A DNA stretch of 64,000 nucleotides from Bacteroidales bacterium UBA5507. GTDB lineage: Bacteria > Bacteroidota > Bacteroidia > Bacteroidales > Lentimicrobiaceae. The notes beneath the pieces are model-generated. The model was not told the origin of the DNA. It ran no database searches and saw only the letters and a program-made list of their open reading frames with translations. The stretch is taken from contig DIOT01000056.1 of NCBI GenBank assembly GCA_002426195.1, positions 1 to 64,000 on the forward strand, given 5' to 3'. Position numbers and translations under genes: made by a program. Positions 46,424 through 55,382 of this stretch are shown piece by piece. Numbering within the stretch: the first letter of the stretch is position 1; every line of letters begins with the position of its first letter.

Positions 46424-47980
46424 TTAAATGTTGAAAGAGATTCCCTGGGCTAGTGGGAGGCTTGCTGAGAAATTAATAGTGTTTGTTTGTCTCCTCATAT
46501 AAGCTTTCCAGGAATCAGAGCCTGATTCACGACCTCCGCCGGTATCCTTCTCTCCGCCAAAGGCGCCACCAATTTCAGCACCATTTGTTGCAATATTCAC
46601 ATTGGCAATTCCGCAATCGGAACCCCGATGTGAGAGGAAATACTCAGTTTCCATTACATGATTCGAGAAAATTGATGATGATAACCCCTGAGGGACAGCG
46701 TTGTTAATGTTAACTGCCTCTTCTATCGTTTTGTACTTTATAAGATAAACTATTGGAGCAAATGTCTCTTCCTGCACAATCTCATATTCATTCTTAACTT
46801 CAGCAATACAGGGTTGAACATAACAGCCAGATTCATAGCCTTCGCCATTTAACACAGCGCCTCCAAAAGCAATTGATCCACCTTCCTCTTTTATCTTCTC
46901 TTGTGCTTGAATGAAAGTGTTTACAGCTTCAATATCAATAAGCGGACCTACAATAACACCTTCCTCTAATGGATCTCCTATACGGAGCTGCTTATAAGCG
47001 TTAACAAGTCTTTCCTTAAACTCTTCATAAACTGATTCGTGAATAATTAGTCTCCGGGTTGTAGTGCATCTTTGTCCAGCCGTAGCTACAGCACCAAACA
47101 GACTTCCCATGAGTGCAAGTTCCAGATTTGCATGTTGAGAAATTATAATAGCATTATTACCACCAAGTTCGAGTATAGTTTTTCCCAGACGTTCACCAAC
47201 TACCTTATTTACATGTTTACCAACTCTTGTAGAACCTGTTACTGAAACCAGAGGTATTCGGCGGTCATTAAGCATCAAATCCCCAATACCTGCCGAACCT
47301 CCTGCAACGAGGCTAAGAACACCCTCAGGTACATCATTTTCTGCCAAAGTCTTTTCAATAATCTTATGAACGGCTATGGCACTAAGCATTACTTTTGAAC
47401 TTGGTTTCCATACTACGACATCACCACAAACTAAAGCTAACATGGCATTCCACGCCCACACAGCTACTGGAAAATTGAATGCAGTGACGACACCAACTAC
47501 ACCCAATGGATGATACTGCTCATACATCCTATGTTGTTCTCTTTCAGAATGCATTGTGAAACCATAAAGCTGACGTGACAATCCAACTGCATAATCAGCA
47601 ATATCGATCATTTCCTGAACTTCTCCCAAGCCTTCCTGGTATACTTTTCCCATCTCATACGACACTAAAGCACCCAGTGAATCTTTGTATTCGCGAAGAC
47701 GCATTCCTATTTGCCTGACAATCTCACCCCTTTTAGGAGCGGGTACAATACTCCATTCCTGGAATGCGGCAGTTGCTTTATGAATTACAAACTCATAATC
47801 TTCTGGCATAGCTTGGCGTACAGAACCAACTAGTCTTCCATCGGCAGGTGAAAAACTTTCAATGATACTACCTTTAGTGTTCAGCCATTGAGTACCTGTG
47901 CTGGCGCCCTTGTTTATTTCTTCAATCCCAAGGTCTTGCAGGATTTTATTAATTGAAGGTTTCTTAATTGTTATTTCCAT
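46424..47980 (-). CDS. ALDH7-type aldehyde dehydrogenase (aminoadipate semialdehyde)
   Basis: NAD-dependent aldehyde dehydrogenase of 518 residues. The cofactor site WKPSSKVMLSAIAV, the catalytic Glu in ELGGNNAI and the nucleophile in GQRCTTTRRL are present, as is the ALDH7 (antiquitin)-like end GGAFGGEKDTGGGRESGSDSWKAYMRRQT. Members oxidise 2-aminoadipate 6-semialdehyde (piperideine-6-carboxylate) in lysine breakdown. In the window it stands alone, with PruA for the proline pathway 2.3 kb away, so amino acid catabolism is the likely theme. Confidence 0.92.
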   Translation of the reverse strand: MEITIKKPSINKILQDLGIEEINKGASTGTQWLNTKGSIIESFSPADGRLVGSVRQAMPEDYEFVIHKATAAFQEWSIVPAPKRGEIVRQIGMRLREYKDSLGALVSYEMGKVYQEGLGEVQEMIDIADYAVGLSRQLYGFTMHSEREQHRMYEQYHPLGVVGVVTAFNFPVAVWAWNAMLALVCGDVVVWKPSSKVMLSAIAVHKIIEKTLAENDVPEGVLSLVAGGSAGIGDLMLNDRRIPLVSVTGSTRVGKHVNKVVGERLGKTILELGGNNAIIISQHANLELALMGSLFGAVATAGQRCTTTRRLIIHESVYEEFKERLVNAYKQLRIGDPLEEGVIVGPLIDIEAVNTFIQAQEKIKEEGGSIAFGGAVLNGEGYESGCYVQPCIAEVKNEYEIVQEETFAPIVYLIKYKTIEEAVNINNAVPQGLSSSIFSNHVMETEYFLSHRGSDCGIANVNIATNGAEIGGAFGGEKDTGGGRESGSDSWKAYMRRQTNTINFSASLPLAQGISFNI

Positions 47981-48069
47981 CGAGATATTTTTCCCCTCAT
48001 AACAATAAAGAACAACTTATGTTTGAGCAAAGTAAATGCTCTATGAATGAGTTACAGAGAAAAGAAGGC

Positions 48070-48978
48070 CTATATTGGCGTCTGGTGGCAAGCCTTAATT
48101 ATTGGAGCGCCTTCCTCCTTTAGGAACTTAATGAATGCTTCAGCAGCGGATTTGTTAGGAGAATTCCTGGGAATGGTAATTCCATATACCATAGCTTCAC
48201 CCCTCTGTACAATCTTTTCATTTGGACTATTCCCCGGAACTTCTACTGAAACAGTGCTGTACCATTCGTTTAAGTCAGGATTCTTTAAGTTGATACTGTC
48301 GTTCAACTGTATAAAAGGAAGATTATGCTGCATGGCAACAGATTTATACAGAAATATGTAATCGACAGTGTTGGTCTCAAGTAATGCTAACAGGTCAACT
48401 TCTTTAGGTCGTATATATTTTTTGTCCTTAGCTAAAATCCTGTTTGCGAGTCCATCTTGCCTTAACATCTTTTCAGCGAGGCGCATTGTAAGCACAGTAC
48501 GATAACCACAAGGGTCAGTTGAAGGATCTGCTCTTCCAATGAAGATATCATTTCGTCCTATTATGTCTAACCAATTTGAGCTATTAATTTCATCAGACAT
48601 CTTAGAGCCTGGATGGTAAACTAATGCCATTTCATTGACTGCAAAGCGAAGGTTCCAGTCGGCATATTCCGGAATCATCAGTTTGTCAATCATAGAAGCA
48701 TCAGCAGAAGCCAGGATGTCGCATTCCCTTTTAAGGTCAGTAATTTTCCTGATAGAAGTAAGACTACCTGCCGATTCTGTTTGAATAATAACATCAGGAT
48801 AAACTACATTAAATGAATCGGCCAACACTCTCATTGGCACACTCAAACTCCCCGCATGAAAAATAATAAGTTTACCAGCAACAGAACCTTCACTGTTGTG
48901 TGAGCTTTCATTTGCACATCCTGAAAGTAACATTATTGTTACTATTAAATATGCAGGTACCCAAAATAGAAATTTCAT
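48070..48978 (-). CDS. Tungstate/molybdate-binding lipoprotein, WtpA-like
   Basis: The 302-residue protein captures oxyanions for an ABC importer. It is a lipoprotein (LLSGC, Cys 21). IFHAGSLSVPMRVLADSF, ESAGSLTSIRKITDL, DILASADASMIDKLM, WLDIIGRNDIFIGRADPSTDPCGYR and the late AEAFIKFLKEEG match WtpA/ModA-type binding proteins. The phrase DPCGYR is characteristic for the WtpA branch, which prefers tungstate in archaea. The transporter genes proper are at 18709-20521, about 28 kb away. It overlaps the modE-like gene by 4 nt and so shares its regulation. Confidence 0.9.
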   Translation of the reverse strand: MKFLFWVPAYLIVTIMLLSGCANESSHNSEGSVAGKLIIFHAGSLSVPMRVLADSFNVVYPDVIIQTESAGSLTSIRKITDLKRECDILASADASMIDKLMIPEYADWNLRFAVNEMALVYHPGSKMSDEINSSNWLDIIGRNDIFIGRADPSTDPCGYRTVLTMRLAEKMLRQDGLANRILAKDKKYIRPKEVDLLALLETNTVDYIFLYKSVAMQHNLPFIQLNDSINLKNPDLNEWYSTVSVEVPGNSPNEKIVQRGEAMVYGITIPRNSPNKSAAEAFIKFLKEEGAPIIKACHQTPI

Positions 48979-49346
48979 TTGTTAGAGTTTCTTAATTCAT
49001 CGAGCATTGAAATAAAGTGCTTCTGCATTAAAGTGTCGACTGATTTATGGAAATTATCAAAAGCCATTACAAGCCTTTCACCTTCGGGAGTCAGTTTCAT
49101 TCCACCTCCATCTGCACCACCTCGTGTGCTCTCAAGCAGCTGAAATCCAAATGCCTTTTCAATCTTTTTAAGATCATTCCAGGTCCTCCTGTAAGTAATT
49201 CCCATATTTTCACATGCTTTGGTAAGCGAACCGGCCTCATTTATAGCTTTTAGTATTTGCCATTTGCCATCACCCATTATACCTTCATTAGCCTCATTGC
49301 TAAACCATATCTTATAGTTTAGCTTCAAGTTGTTAAAGATTTCCAT
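48975..49346 (-). CDS. ModE-like winged-helix regulator
   Basis: The 123-residue protein is the DNA-binding half of ModE: GDGKWQILKAINEAGSLTKACENMGITYRRTWNDLKKIEKAFGFQLLESTRGGADGGGMKLTPEGERLV, a LysR-type winged helix. It lacks the two C-terminal TOBE/Mop domains that bind molybdate in E. coli ModE, so the signal must come by another route or partner. It is cotranscribed with the WtpA-like gene from a full Bacteroidetes promoter. A palindrome over that promoter suggests autoregulation. Confidence 0.9.
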   Translation of the reverse strand: MEIFNNLKLNYKIWFSNEANEGIMGDGKWQILKAINEAGSLTKACENMGITYRRTWNDLKKIEKAFGFQLLESTRGGADGGGMKLTPEGERLVMAFDNFHKSVDTLMQKHFISMLDELRNSNK

Positions 49347-49357
49347 AAGGTTGCTTG

Positions 49358-49383
49358 ATTACATTATCACGTACAAATGTAAT
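49358..49383. promoter_or_regulatory. Palindrome over the modE promoter, candidate operator
   Basis: ATTACATT at 49358-49365 and AATGTAAT at 49376-49383 are perfect 8-bp inverted arms 10 nt apart. They cover the -7 element (49374-49381) and the expected start site. A protein bound here would block transcription of modE-wtpA. It does not match the E. coli ModE box, but the spacing fits a dimeric regulator. Confidence 0.5.
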
Positions 49384-49405
49384 ATAAACGTTAGTAAGAA
49401 TCAAA
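49374..49405 (-). promoter_or_regulatory. Promoter of the modE-wtpA operon
   Basis: On the minus strand TTTG (49402-49405), 20 nt and TACATTTG (49374-49381) give an exact Bacteroidetes promoter. The -33 element overlaps the stop codon of the upstream SDR gene. Confidence 0.75.
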
Positions 49406-50153
49406 GCTTGCGAAGGTCTATGATACTGCCCGAAGTTACTGCTCCCTGATCAGTCAATTGCAAAATTCTCTCTGCAGCTTCACGTGGAGGTGTCAGCATA
49501 TTGTCTTCATAAAGTTTCAAAAACTTAGGTTTAAGTGGGAAGTCAGCGGGATCTACTGCCCTTAACTTAGTCTGCATTGGTGTATCCAGCACTCCAGGTG
49601 CAATCGAAAAAACCACAGCGGGATTTTGTGCATTTACCTGCTCAAGTGCAACTACACGAGTCATCATATCCACCCCTGCTTTAGAAGAACAATACAACGA
49701 CCAACCATAGTATGGATTAACAGCCGCACCGCTGGTAATATTAATTATGAATTTCCTGCCCTTATAATATTTGGCACTTTTGAGGAACTCAGCTGAAAGC
49801 ACGAGTGGCACAACCAAATTAAGCTGAATCTGATTGTTTATCTCATTAACCTCACATTTAGCCAGTGGCTTTACCGGTTCTGCTGTACCTGCATTATTAA
49901 TAAGAATAAGATCATGAGAAGCATTCATGTCAACATAGGAAAAGATCTCATTAACCAAAGCTGGAATCCTTTCTACAGCAGTAAGATCATTACCAAAGTA
50001 CCAAAACGCAGTCTTTAATTTTTTAGAAAGTTCATTTAGATCATGATTCATGCTTCGCGAAATGCAGAACACTTTATTTTTCTCTTCAATGGCAACCTTT
50101 GCCAGAGACTCACCTAATCCTGAACTTGTGCCCGTAATAATGAAATATTTCAT
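49401..50153 (-). CDS. Short-chain dehydrogenase/reductase
   Basis: The 250-residue protein is an NAD(P)-dependent oxidoreductase. TGTSSGLGES (8-17) binds the cofactor, LINNAG stabilises the sheet, and the catalytic Ser-Tyr-Lys lies in NITSGAA and YCSSKAG. RSMNHD after the second strand hints at NADPH. The sequence resembles the sepiapterin reductase/benzil reductase branch (YueD-like). The substrate is unknown. Its 3' end carries the promoter for modE-wtpA. Confidence 0.85.
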   Translation of the reverse strand: MKYFIITGTSSGLGESLAKVAIEEKNKVFCISRSMNHDLNELSKKLKTAFWYFGNDLTAVERIPALVNEIFSYVDMNASHDLILINNAGTAEPVKPLAKCEVNEINNQIQLNLVVPLVLSAEFLKSAKYYKGRKFIINITSGAAVNPYYGWSLYCSSKAGVDMMTRVVALEQVNAQNPAVVFSIAPGVLDTPMQTKLRAVDPADFPLKPKFLKLYEDNMLTPPREAAERILQLTDQGAVTSGSIIDLRKL

Positions 50154-50260
50154 GCTTTTTGGAATAAAAACGATCTAAAAATACACATCTTAAATATATG
50201 AACAAATAGTATGCAGTCCTGTTTTAACGCTAAAATTAACTCAAGCATATTTACCTCCAA

Positions 50261-51901
50261 ATGAACAACGCAGTATTCAATTTCGAGTATCCGAAAAACG
50301 AGCCGGTAAAAACTTATTCCCCTGGTACAAATGAACGCAAGTCACTCCAGGCTGAACTTGACAGCTTCTCCAACAGTGTCATTGATATACCATTGATAAT
50401 TGGTGGGAAGGAAGTGCGTACCGGTAATATTGAAAAAGTTGTGATGCCTCATGATCATAGTCATGTTCTCGTCCACTACCACAAAGCTTCACCAGTCGAA
50501 GTTCAAATGGCAATTGAAGCCGGCATGAAAGCACATAAGGAGTGGGAATCTGTATCATGGGTGGAAAGATTATCAGTAACTTTAAAAATCGCTGAACTGA
50601 TATCAACAAAATACAGAGCTCGATTAAATGCAGCCACTATGCTGGGACAAAGCAAAAACGCTTATCAGGCCGAGATAGATAGCGCTTGCGAAACGATCGA
50701 CTTCCTACGTTTTAATGCACATTATATTTCAGATATATATAACGAGCAACCACACTCTGATCCAGGTGTAATTAATCGTATTGAATATCGTCCCCTTGAA
50801 GGATTCGTTTTGTCAATAACTCCTTTTAACTTCACTGCAATAGCGAGCAATCTGAATTTATCTCCTGTACTCATGGGGAATGTGACACTATGGAAGCCTG
50901 CTACAACAGCTATCTTGTCGAACTACATACTGATGGAGATATTTAAAGAAGCAGGACTACCTGACGGGATAGTTAATTTCGTACCAGGACCGGGATCTGT
51001 AATAGGAGGGACTGCATTTGCTAATCGTGACTTTGGAGGTTTACACTTTACCGGATCGAATAATACTTTCAACCAGTTGTGGCAGCTAACAGGTAAAAAC
51101 CTGGCAAATTATAAGTCATACCCTCGCATTGTAGGTGAAACCGGTGGTAAGGATTTTGTATTAGTTCACCCTTCGTCTGGTGTAGATGAGGTGGCAACAG
51201 CACTTGTAAGAGGATCGTTCGAATATCAGGGACAAAAATGTTCAGCATCATCACGTGCATATTTGCCTTCAAGCTTATGGCCTAAGATAAAGGAAAGAAT
51301 GGGAGATATGCTATCGCAAATAAAAATGGGAGATGTTCGCGATTTTAGCAATTTTGTAAACGCTGTAATAGAAGAAAGTGCATATGATAGGATAATGAGC
51401 TATATAGATTCAGCAAAAAGAAGCACAGAAGCAGAAATTGTATTTGGTGGTAAGGGCGACAAAGCAAAAGGGTACTTCATTCAGCCGACAGTTATTCTAA
51501 CTACTAACCCGCACTTTGTTACCATGGAAGAAGAAATTTTCGGTCCGGTGCTAACTATATTTGTTTATAAAGATGACCAGTATTATGAGACCGTGAAGCT
51601 TGTTGATGAAACCTCACCTTATGGACTGACGGGCTCAATCTTTGCACATGATAGACATGTTTTGGATAAAACAAGCCACGAATTAAAATTTGCTGCCGGA
51701 AATCTCTATTATAATGATAAACCTACCGGTGCAGTAGTAGGGCAACAGCCATTTGGAGGAGCCAGACAGTCGGGAACCAATGACAAAGCTGGTAGCTATT
51801 TGAACCTACTACGATGGACAAGCCCTAGAGTAACAAAGGAAACTCTACGACCACCCACTGATTTTAGGTATCCTTTTATGAAAGAGGATACTTGTCATTA
51901 A
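50261..51901 (+). CDS. pruA: L-glutamate gamma-semialdehyde dehydrogenase
   Basis: Second enzyme of proline breakdown: oxidises glutamate semialdehyde (from pyrroline-5-carboxylate) to glutamate with NAD. The 546-residue protein is full length. It shows ITPFNFTAIASNLNLSPVLMGN, VLWKPA-like TLWKPATTA, VGETGGKD with the general-base Glu, and GQKCSASSR with the catalytic Cys. The N-terminal segment (NEPVKTYSPGTNERKSLQAEL) is typical of stand-alone PruA. No PutA-type proline dehydrogenase is in the window. Confidence 0.96.
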   Translation: MNNAVFNFEYPKNEPVKTYSPGTNERKSLQAELDSFSNSVIDIPLIIGGKEVRTGNIEKVVMPHDHSHVLVHYHKASPVEVQMAIEAGMKAHKEWESVSWVERLSVTLKIAELISTKYRARLNAATMLGQSKNAYQAEIDSACETIDFLRFNAHYISDIYNEQPHSDPGVINRIEYRPLEGFVLSITPFNFTAIASNLNLSPVLMGNVTLWKPATTAILSNYILMEIFKEAGLPDGIVNFVPGPGSVIGGTAFANRDFGGLHFTGSNNTFNQLWQLTGKNLANYKSYPRIVGETGGKDFVLVHPSSGVDEVATALVRGSFEYQGQKCSASSRAYLPSSLWPKIKERMGDMLSQIKMGDVRDFSNFVNAVIEESAYDRIMSYIDSAKRSTEAEIVFGGKGDKAKGYFIQPTVILTTNPHFVTMEEEIFGPVLTIFVYKDDQYYETVKLVDETSPYGLTGSIFAHDRHVLDKTSHELKFAAGNLYYNDKPTGAVVGQQPFGGARQSGTNDKAGSYLNLLRWTSPRVTKETLRPPTDFRYPFMKEDTCH

Positions 51902-52208
51902 AGTATCAACCACAGCTAAGTCTATGATTAATTAGTACTGGTTATATTTTCAATCCCATTGTTAAGTTTTAAGTAGACATTACGAATACTAAGTACTTAT
52001 AGGTGTGGACTAGTAATATTATGTTTATAACTGATGCCATTTATTAAACTCTTGATCAATTTTTGGATTTCTGACTTTTTTATCGTATATTTATTTACTT
52101 ATTGTCTGGTTTTGTGAGATATAGTATAAATATATGGGGACATGAAATATTGATATATAGTAACATGTTTGGTATATTTTTTATATTTGCCAAAAAAATA
52201 AACAAGGG
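51902..52208. other. AT-rich intergenic stretch
   Basis: The 307 bp between pruA and the small gene at 52209 hold only the -7 element at 52182-52189 near the right end. I see no terminator with a clear stem after pruA and no open frame with coding character. Confidence 0.5.
52182..52189 (+). promoter_or_regulatory. -7 element (TATATTTG) of the small gene at 52209
   Basis: The octamer fits TAnnTTTG exactly and lies 19 nt before the ATG. A -33 TTTG at regular spacing is not seen; one occurs only 10 nt away. Confidence 0.5.
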
Positions 52209-52361
52209 ATGATGAAAAAGGAAGACACAGAGTTTGTCCTGACCGACGAAACAAGAGAAATCGTTGCTGCTTATTTGGCTAAACGTCAGAAGGTTAAGAA
52301 ACCTATAAACAAGGAAAAAGCCGAGTTCAATTACGATTTCCGTAAACTTAAAAAGAAATAA
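52209..52361 (+). CDS. Small charged protein (50 aa)
   Basis: Reading from two successive ATGs, the frame encodes 50 residues and stops at TAA. The product is highly charged, with a helical middle (ETREIVAAYLAKRQKV) and a basic, lysine-rich end that closes with RKLKKK. The stretch EFNYDFRKL near the end is unusual for random sequence. An exact -7 promoter element lies just upstream. I do not know the family; a ribosome- or nucleic-acid-binding small protein would fit the charge, but this is a guess. The ATG at 52212 is the alternative start. Confidence 0.55.
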   Translation: MMKKEDTEFVLTDETREIVAAYLAKRQKVKKPINKEKAEFNYDFRKLKKK

Positions 52362-52380
52362 TCAAAACTTTGAGTATGCA

Positions 52381-52421
52381 CGACGGAGCAATGCGTTAGC
52401 ATCTACGCGAATACTCCGTCG
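52381..52421. terminator. Long imperfect hairpin overlapping the aminotransferase 3' end
   Basis: CGACGGAG (52381-52388) pairs with CTCCGTCG (52414-52421), and inside GCGT pairs with ACGC. It lies between the convergent 50-aa gene and the aminotransferase gene and includes the stop codon of the latter. No T run follows on either strand, so a terminator role is uncertain. Confidence 0.4.
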
Positions 52422-53560
52422 AGCACACTAATTATTCTTTCTGTTTCTTCGGTTGTCAGATTTGATCCGCTCGGTAAACATAGTCCTTTGTTGAAGAGCT
52501 GCTCACTAACAGGTTTTCCATAGTGTTTTGTCCCTTCAAATACTGGCTGCAGATGCATGGGCTTCCATAATGGTCGGGTTTCAATATTTTCTTCTTCCAT
52601 CGCAATTCTGATACGCTCACGGGTTATTCCTTTATTCTTTTCTGGGTCAACGATAATTGTTGACAACCATCTGTTTGAATAATGTCCCTCAGTTTCAGGT
52701 AGCATTTCAACCTGATATCCTCTCTGATTTAATCCTTGAAAATATTGCAAATAATTATTGTAATTTGCCCTTCTGACTTTCATGTGTTCATCAAGAACTT
52801 GCAACTGTCCACGGCCAATACCTGCTACAATGTTGCTCATTCTGTAGTTATATCCAATTTGGCTATGCTGATAATGTGGAGCCTTATCCCGTGCCTGAGT
52901 GGCAAGAAATCTAGCTTTTGTAATCATTTCTTCGTCATCAGAAAGCAAAGCACCACCACCACTCGTCGTAATGATTTTATTTCCATTGAAACTTAATATA
53001 CCAAATTTGCCGTAAGTTCCACACTTTTTACCTTTATATGTGGACCCTAATGCTTCAGCAGCATCTTCAACGACCGGGATGTCATATTTGTCTGCAATTG
53101 CCATAATCTCATTCATTCTGGCAGGCATACCGTAAAGATGAACAGGCATTATTACCCGGGGAAGCTTCTTACTACCTGTAACTTCTCCATTAAGGCATGC
53201 TTTTATTGCATCTTCCAGGGCCTCTGGATCCATATTCCATGTTTCAGGCTCACTATCGATAAATACTGGTATTGCTCCTTGATATATTATAGGATTTGCA
53301 GTTGCCGAGAAGGTAAAGCTTTGGCAGAGTACTATATCACCAGGCTTTATACCCAGCAGAATTAGTGCCAGATGAATTGCTGCTGTTCCGGCACTAAGTG
53401 CAGCCACATGCGCCGAACCGGTGTACATTGACAGTTCCTTTTCAAACTCATTGACATTTGGTCCAAGGGGAGCTATCCAGTTGGTGGTAAATGCTTCGTT
53501 AATGTAATTTATTTCGTTGCCACCCATATGCGGCGACGATAGGTATATTTTCGATTTCAT
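52403..53560 (-). CDS. DegT/DnrJ/EryC1-type sugar aminotransferase
   Basis: PLP enzyme that aminates a keto sugar nucleotide. The 385-residue protein has SSPHMGGNEINYINEAFTTNW at the start, SAGTAAIHLAL, VEDAAEALGSTYKGKKCG and the PLP lysine K195 in SFNGNKIITTSGGG. The sequence resembles PglE/EpsN-type enzymes for 4-amino or 4,6-dideoxy sugars. The frame opens 23 codons earlier, but a -7 promoter element lies inside that extension and the fold starts at the ATG at 53560. It is remote from the main polysaccharide locus by about 7 kb. Confidence 0.92.
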   Translation of the reverse strand: MKSKIYLSSPHMGGNEINYINEAFTTNWIAPLGPNVNEFEKELSMYTGSAHVAALSAGTAAIHLALILLGIKPGDIVLCQSFTFSATANPIIYQGAIPVFIDSEPETWNMDPEALEDAIKACLNGEVTGSKKLPRVIMPVHLYGMPARMNEIMAIADKYDIPVVEDAAEALGSTYKGKKCGTYGKFGILSFNGNKIITTSGGGALLSDDEEMITKARFLATQARDKAPHYQHSQIGYNYRMSNIVAGIGRGQLQVLDEHMKVRRANYNNYLQYFQGLNQRGYQVEMLPETEGHYSNRWLSTIIVDPEKNKGITRERIRIAMEEENIETRPLWKPMHLQPVFEGTKHYGKPVSEQLFNKGLCLPSGSNLTTEETERIISVLDGVFA

Positions 53561-53580
53561 GTAATAAACGATTTGAACTA

Positions 53581-53588
53581 CAAAAGTA
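53581..53588 (-). promoter_or_regulatory. -7 element of the aminotransferase gene
   Basis: On the minus strand TACTTTTG fits TAnnTTTG and lies 20 nt before the ATG at 53560. No -33 TTTG at the right distance is seen. Confidence 0.4.
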
Positions 53589-53610
53589 TGATTTTTGTTT
53601 GTAAATGATG

Positions 53611-53618
53611 TACATTTG
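53611..53618 (+). promoter_or_regulatory. -7 element of the first histidine kinase gene
   Basis: TACATTTG fits TAnnTTTG and lies 22 nt before the ATG at 53641. A start of transcription after it would exclude the ATG at 53605, which supports the later start. The -33 element is unclear. Confidence 0.4.
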
Positions 53619-53640
53619 TGTGTATTCACTTTTTGTGCAA

Positions 53641-54903
53641 ATGGTTATATACGTAGTTACCATACTTCTAGCAATTATTGTTGTTTTGGTTATTCTGGCT
53701 TTACGTCGAAACTCAAAAGAGCATGAAAGAAGGTTAACTACGATGATTTCTAATCTACCCGGGTTTATCTATAGATGTAGGTACGATAAGGAATGGACAA
53801 TGAAGTATATAAGCGACAGGTGCATAGATATTACCGGTCATTATCCCGATGAGTTTCTCAATAACCGTATAGTCTCTTATAATGATGTGATTCTCGAGGA
53901 GCATCGCGATGAAATTTATGCAATGTGGGATAGGGTTGTTAATGAGAAGTCATACTTTGAGCATAATTACCGAATAACAACTAAGAGTGGGGAAGTTAAA
54001 TGGGTGTACGAGAGAGGGCTTCCTATTTTTGGTAAATCGGGTGCGGTTGAGTTTTTAGAGGGTTATATTGAAGATATAACTGCACTGAGGATGGCTACTA
54101 ATACACTTTCTCAAAAAATGAACGATCTCGAACAGGAGATTGAGAAGCGAATTGAAACCGAAAGGGTATTATTGAAAGCAAAGCAGAAAGCGGAGGAGAG
54201 CGATCGTCTTAAGATGGCTTTTCTGGCTAATATGAGCCACGAGATTCGTACACCAATGAATGGTATACTTGGCTTTATTGACCTCTTACAAGATCCTGAT
54301 ATAAATGATGGTAATCGTTCTGAGTATTTAGACCTCGTTAAAACAAGTGGTCATAGGTTGCTTACAACAATAAACGATATTATTGAGATTTCGAAAATTG
54401 AATCGGGCGAGATAGTTTTGAGACCGGAAAAAGTCAACACCGAAGATATAATGAATTTTTATTACGACTTTTTCGTTGTTCAGACACGTCAAAAAGGTTT
54501 GGAACTAATTATGACTGATTATCTCAGAGGAGAAGAATCGGATATAAGCACTGACAGAAACAAGCTTGACAGCATCCTTACGAATCTAATCAGAAACTCT
54601 ATTAAATTTACATCGAAAGGTAGTATTGAGCTAGGTAATTATAGGTCGGGAGGTAAGATCACATTTTTTATTAAAGATACAGGTAGAGGCTTGCCTAAAG
54701 AGAAAATTGAAGATGTTTTTAAAAGGTTCGTACAAGCGGAAACCAATATAAACCGCAGTTACGAGGGCTCTGGAATAGGACTATCTATTGTGAAAGCTTA
54801 CGTTGAAGCTCAGGATGGTGAAGTTTGGGTTGATTCCGAACCCGGCAAGGGTAGTACTTTTTATTTTTCTTTGCCTGTTAATCAAGAAGCAGTTGCTATG
54901 TAA
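53641..54903 (+). CDS. PAS sensor histidine kinase
   Basis: The 420-residue kinase has one N-terminal membrane helix (MVIYVVTILLAIIVVLVILAL), a PAS domain (about 33-155, with GFIYRCRYD and the PAC-like GYIEDITALRM), a short coiled coil, and the HisKA helix FLANMSHEIRTPMNGILGF with the phosphorylated His. The ATPase part has LIRNSIKF, DTGRGLP and GSGIGLSIVKAYV. No receiver domain is attached and no response regulator lies beside it, so it is an orphan kinase. Its core is closely similar to those of the kinases at 56094 and 59891. The ATG at 53605 is the longer alternative. Confidence 0.93.
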   Translation: MVIYVVTILLAIIVVLVILALRRNSKEHERRLTTMISNLPGFIYRCRYDKEWTMKYISDRCIDITGHYPDEFLNNRIVSYNDVILEEHRDEIYAMWDRVVNEKSYFEHNYRITTKSGEVKWVYERGLPIFGKSGAVEFLEGYIEDITALRMATNTLSQKMNDLEQEIEKRIETERVLLKAKQKAEESDRLKMAFLANMSHEIRTPMNGILGFIDLLQDPDINDGNRSEYLDLVKTSGHRLLTTINDIIEISKIESGEIVLRPEKVNTEDIMNFYYDFFVVQTRQKGLELIMTDYLRGEESDISTDRNKLDSILTNLIRNSIKFTSKGSIELGNYRSGGKITFFIKDTGRGLPKEKIEDVFKRFVQAETNINRSYEGSGIGLSIVKAYVEAQDGEVWVDSEPGKGSTFYFSLPVNQEAVAM

Positions 54904-55382
54904 GAAGTATTGGGGTAAAGAACACTACGTTTGGTGTCAATTCTCAGCTGATGAGTTCGCATATCCCCTGGGTTCAGCTTAAGTGCTGCATCAAAATCAG
55001 CTAAAGCTCCAATGAAATCTCCTGCCTCAAATTTTGTTTCACCTCTGCTTCTCCATGATTCAACTTTACGAGGCATGAGCTTTATTATCTCATTATGGTC
55101 GGTAAGCATCCCACTATAGTTTTTTAATGTATGGTTAACCATTATTCGACATTGGTATCCATCTACGCATGTTGGCAAATACTCGGTAATTTTAGTAAAG
55201 TCATCAAGGGCTTCTTTGTAATTACCAAGAAAGTATTGTAAGTGTCCTCTCTGCCAGTAAAGGTCAACATCATTTGGCCATAACCCAATAGCCTCGGTAT
55301 AAATATCGATTGCTTCAGTGAGGTTAAGTGTGATGAAATTTTGTTCGGCTCGTTGCCTGTATTCTTCGTATAATGACTCCAT
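54882..55382 (-). CDS. TPR-repeat protein
   Basis: The 166-residue cytoplasmic protein consists of about four tetratricopeptide repeats (LTLNLTEAIDIYTEAIGLWPNDVDLYWQ-like units with YKEALDDFTKI and FIGALADFDAALKLNP). Such repeats bind protein partners. It overlaps the 3' end of the first histidine kinase gene by 22 nt, tail to tail, so a link by antisense transcription is possible. No partner can be named. Confidence 0.8.
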   Translation of the reverse strand: MESLYEEYRQRAEQNFITLNLTEAIDIYTEAIGLWPNDVDLYWQRGHLQYFLGNYKEALDDFTKITEYLPTCVDGYQCRIMVNHTLKNYSGMLTDHNEIIKLMPRKVESWRSRGETKFEAGDFIGALADFDAALKLNPGDMRTHQLRIDTKRSVLYPNTSYIATAS

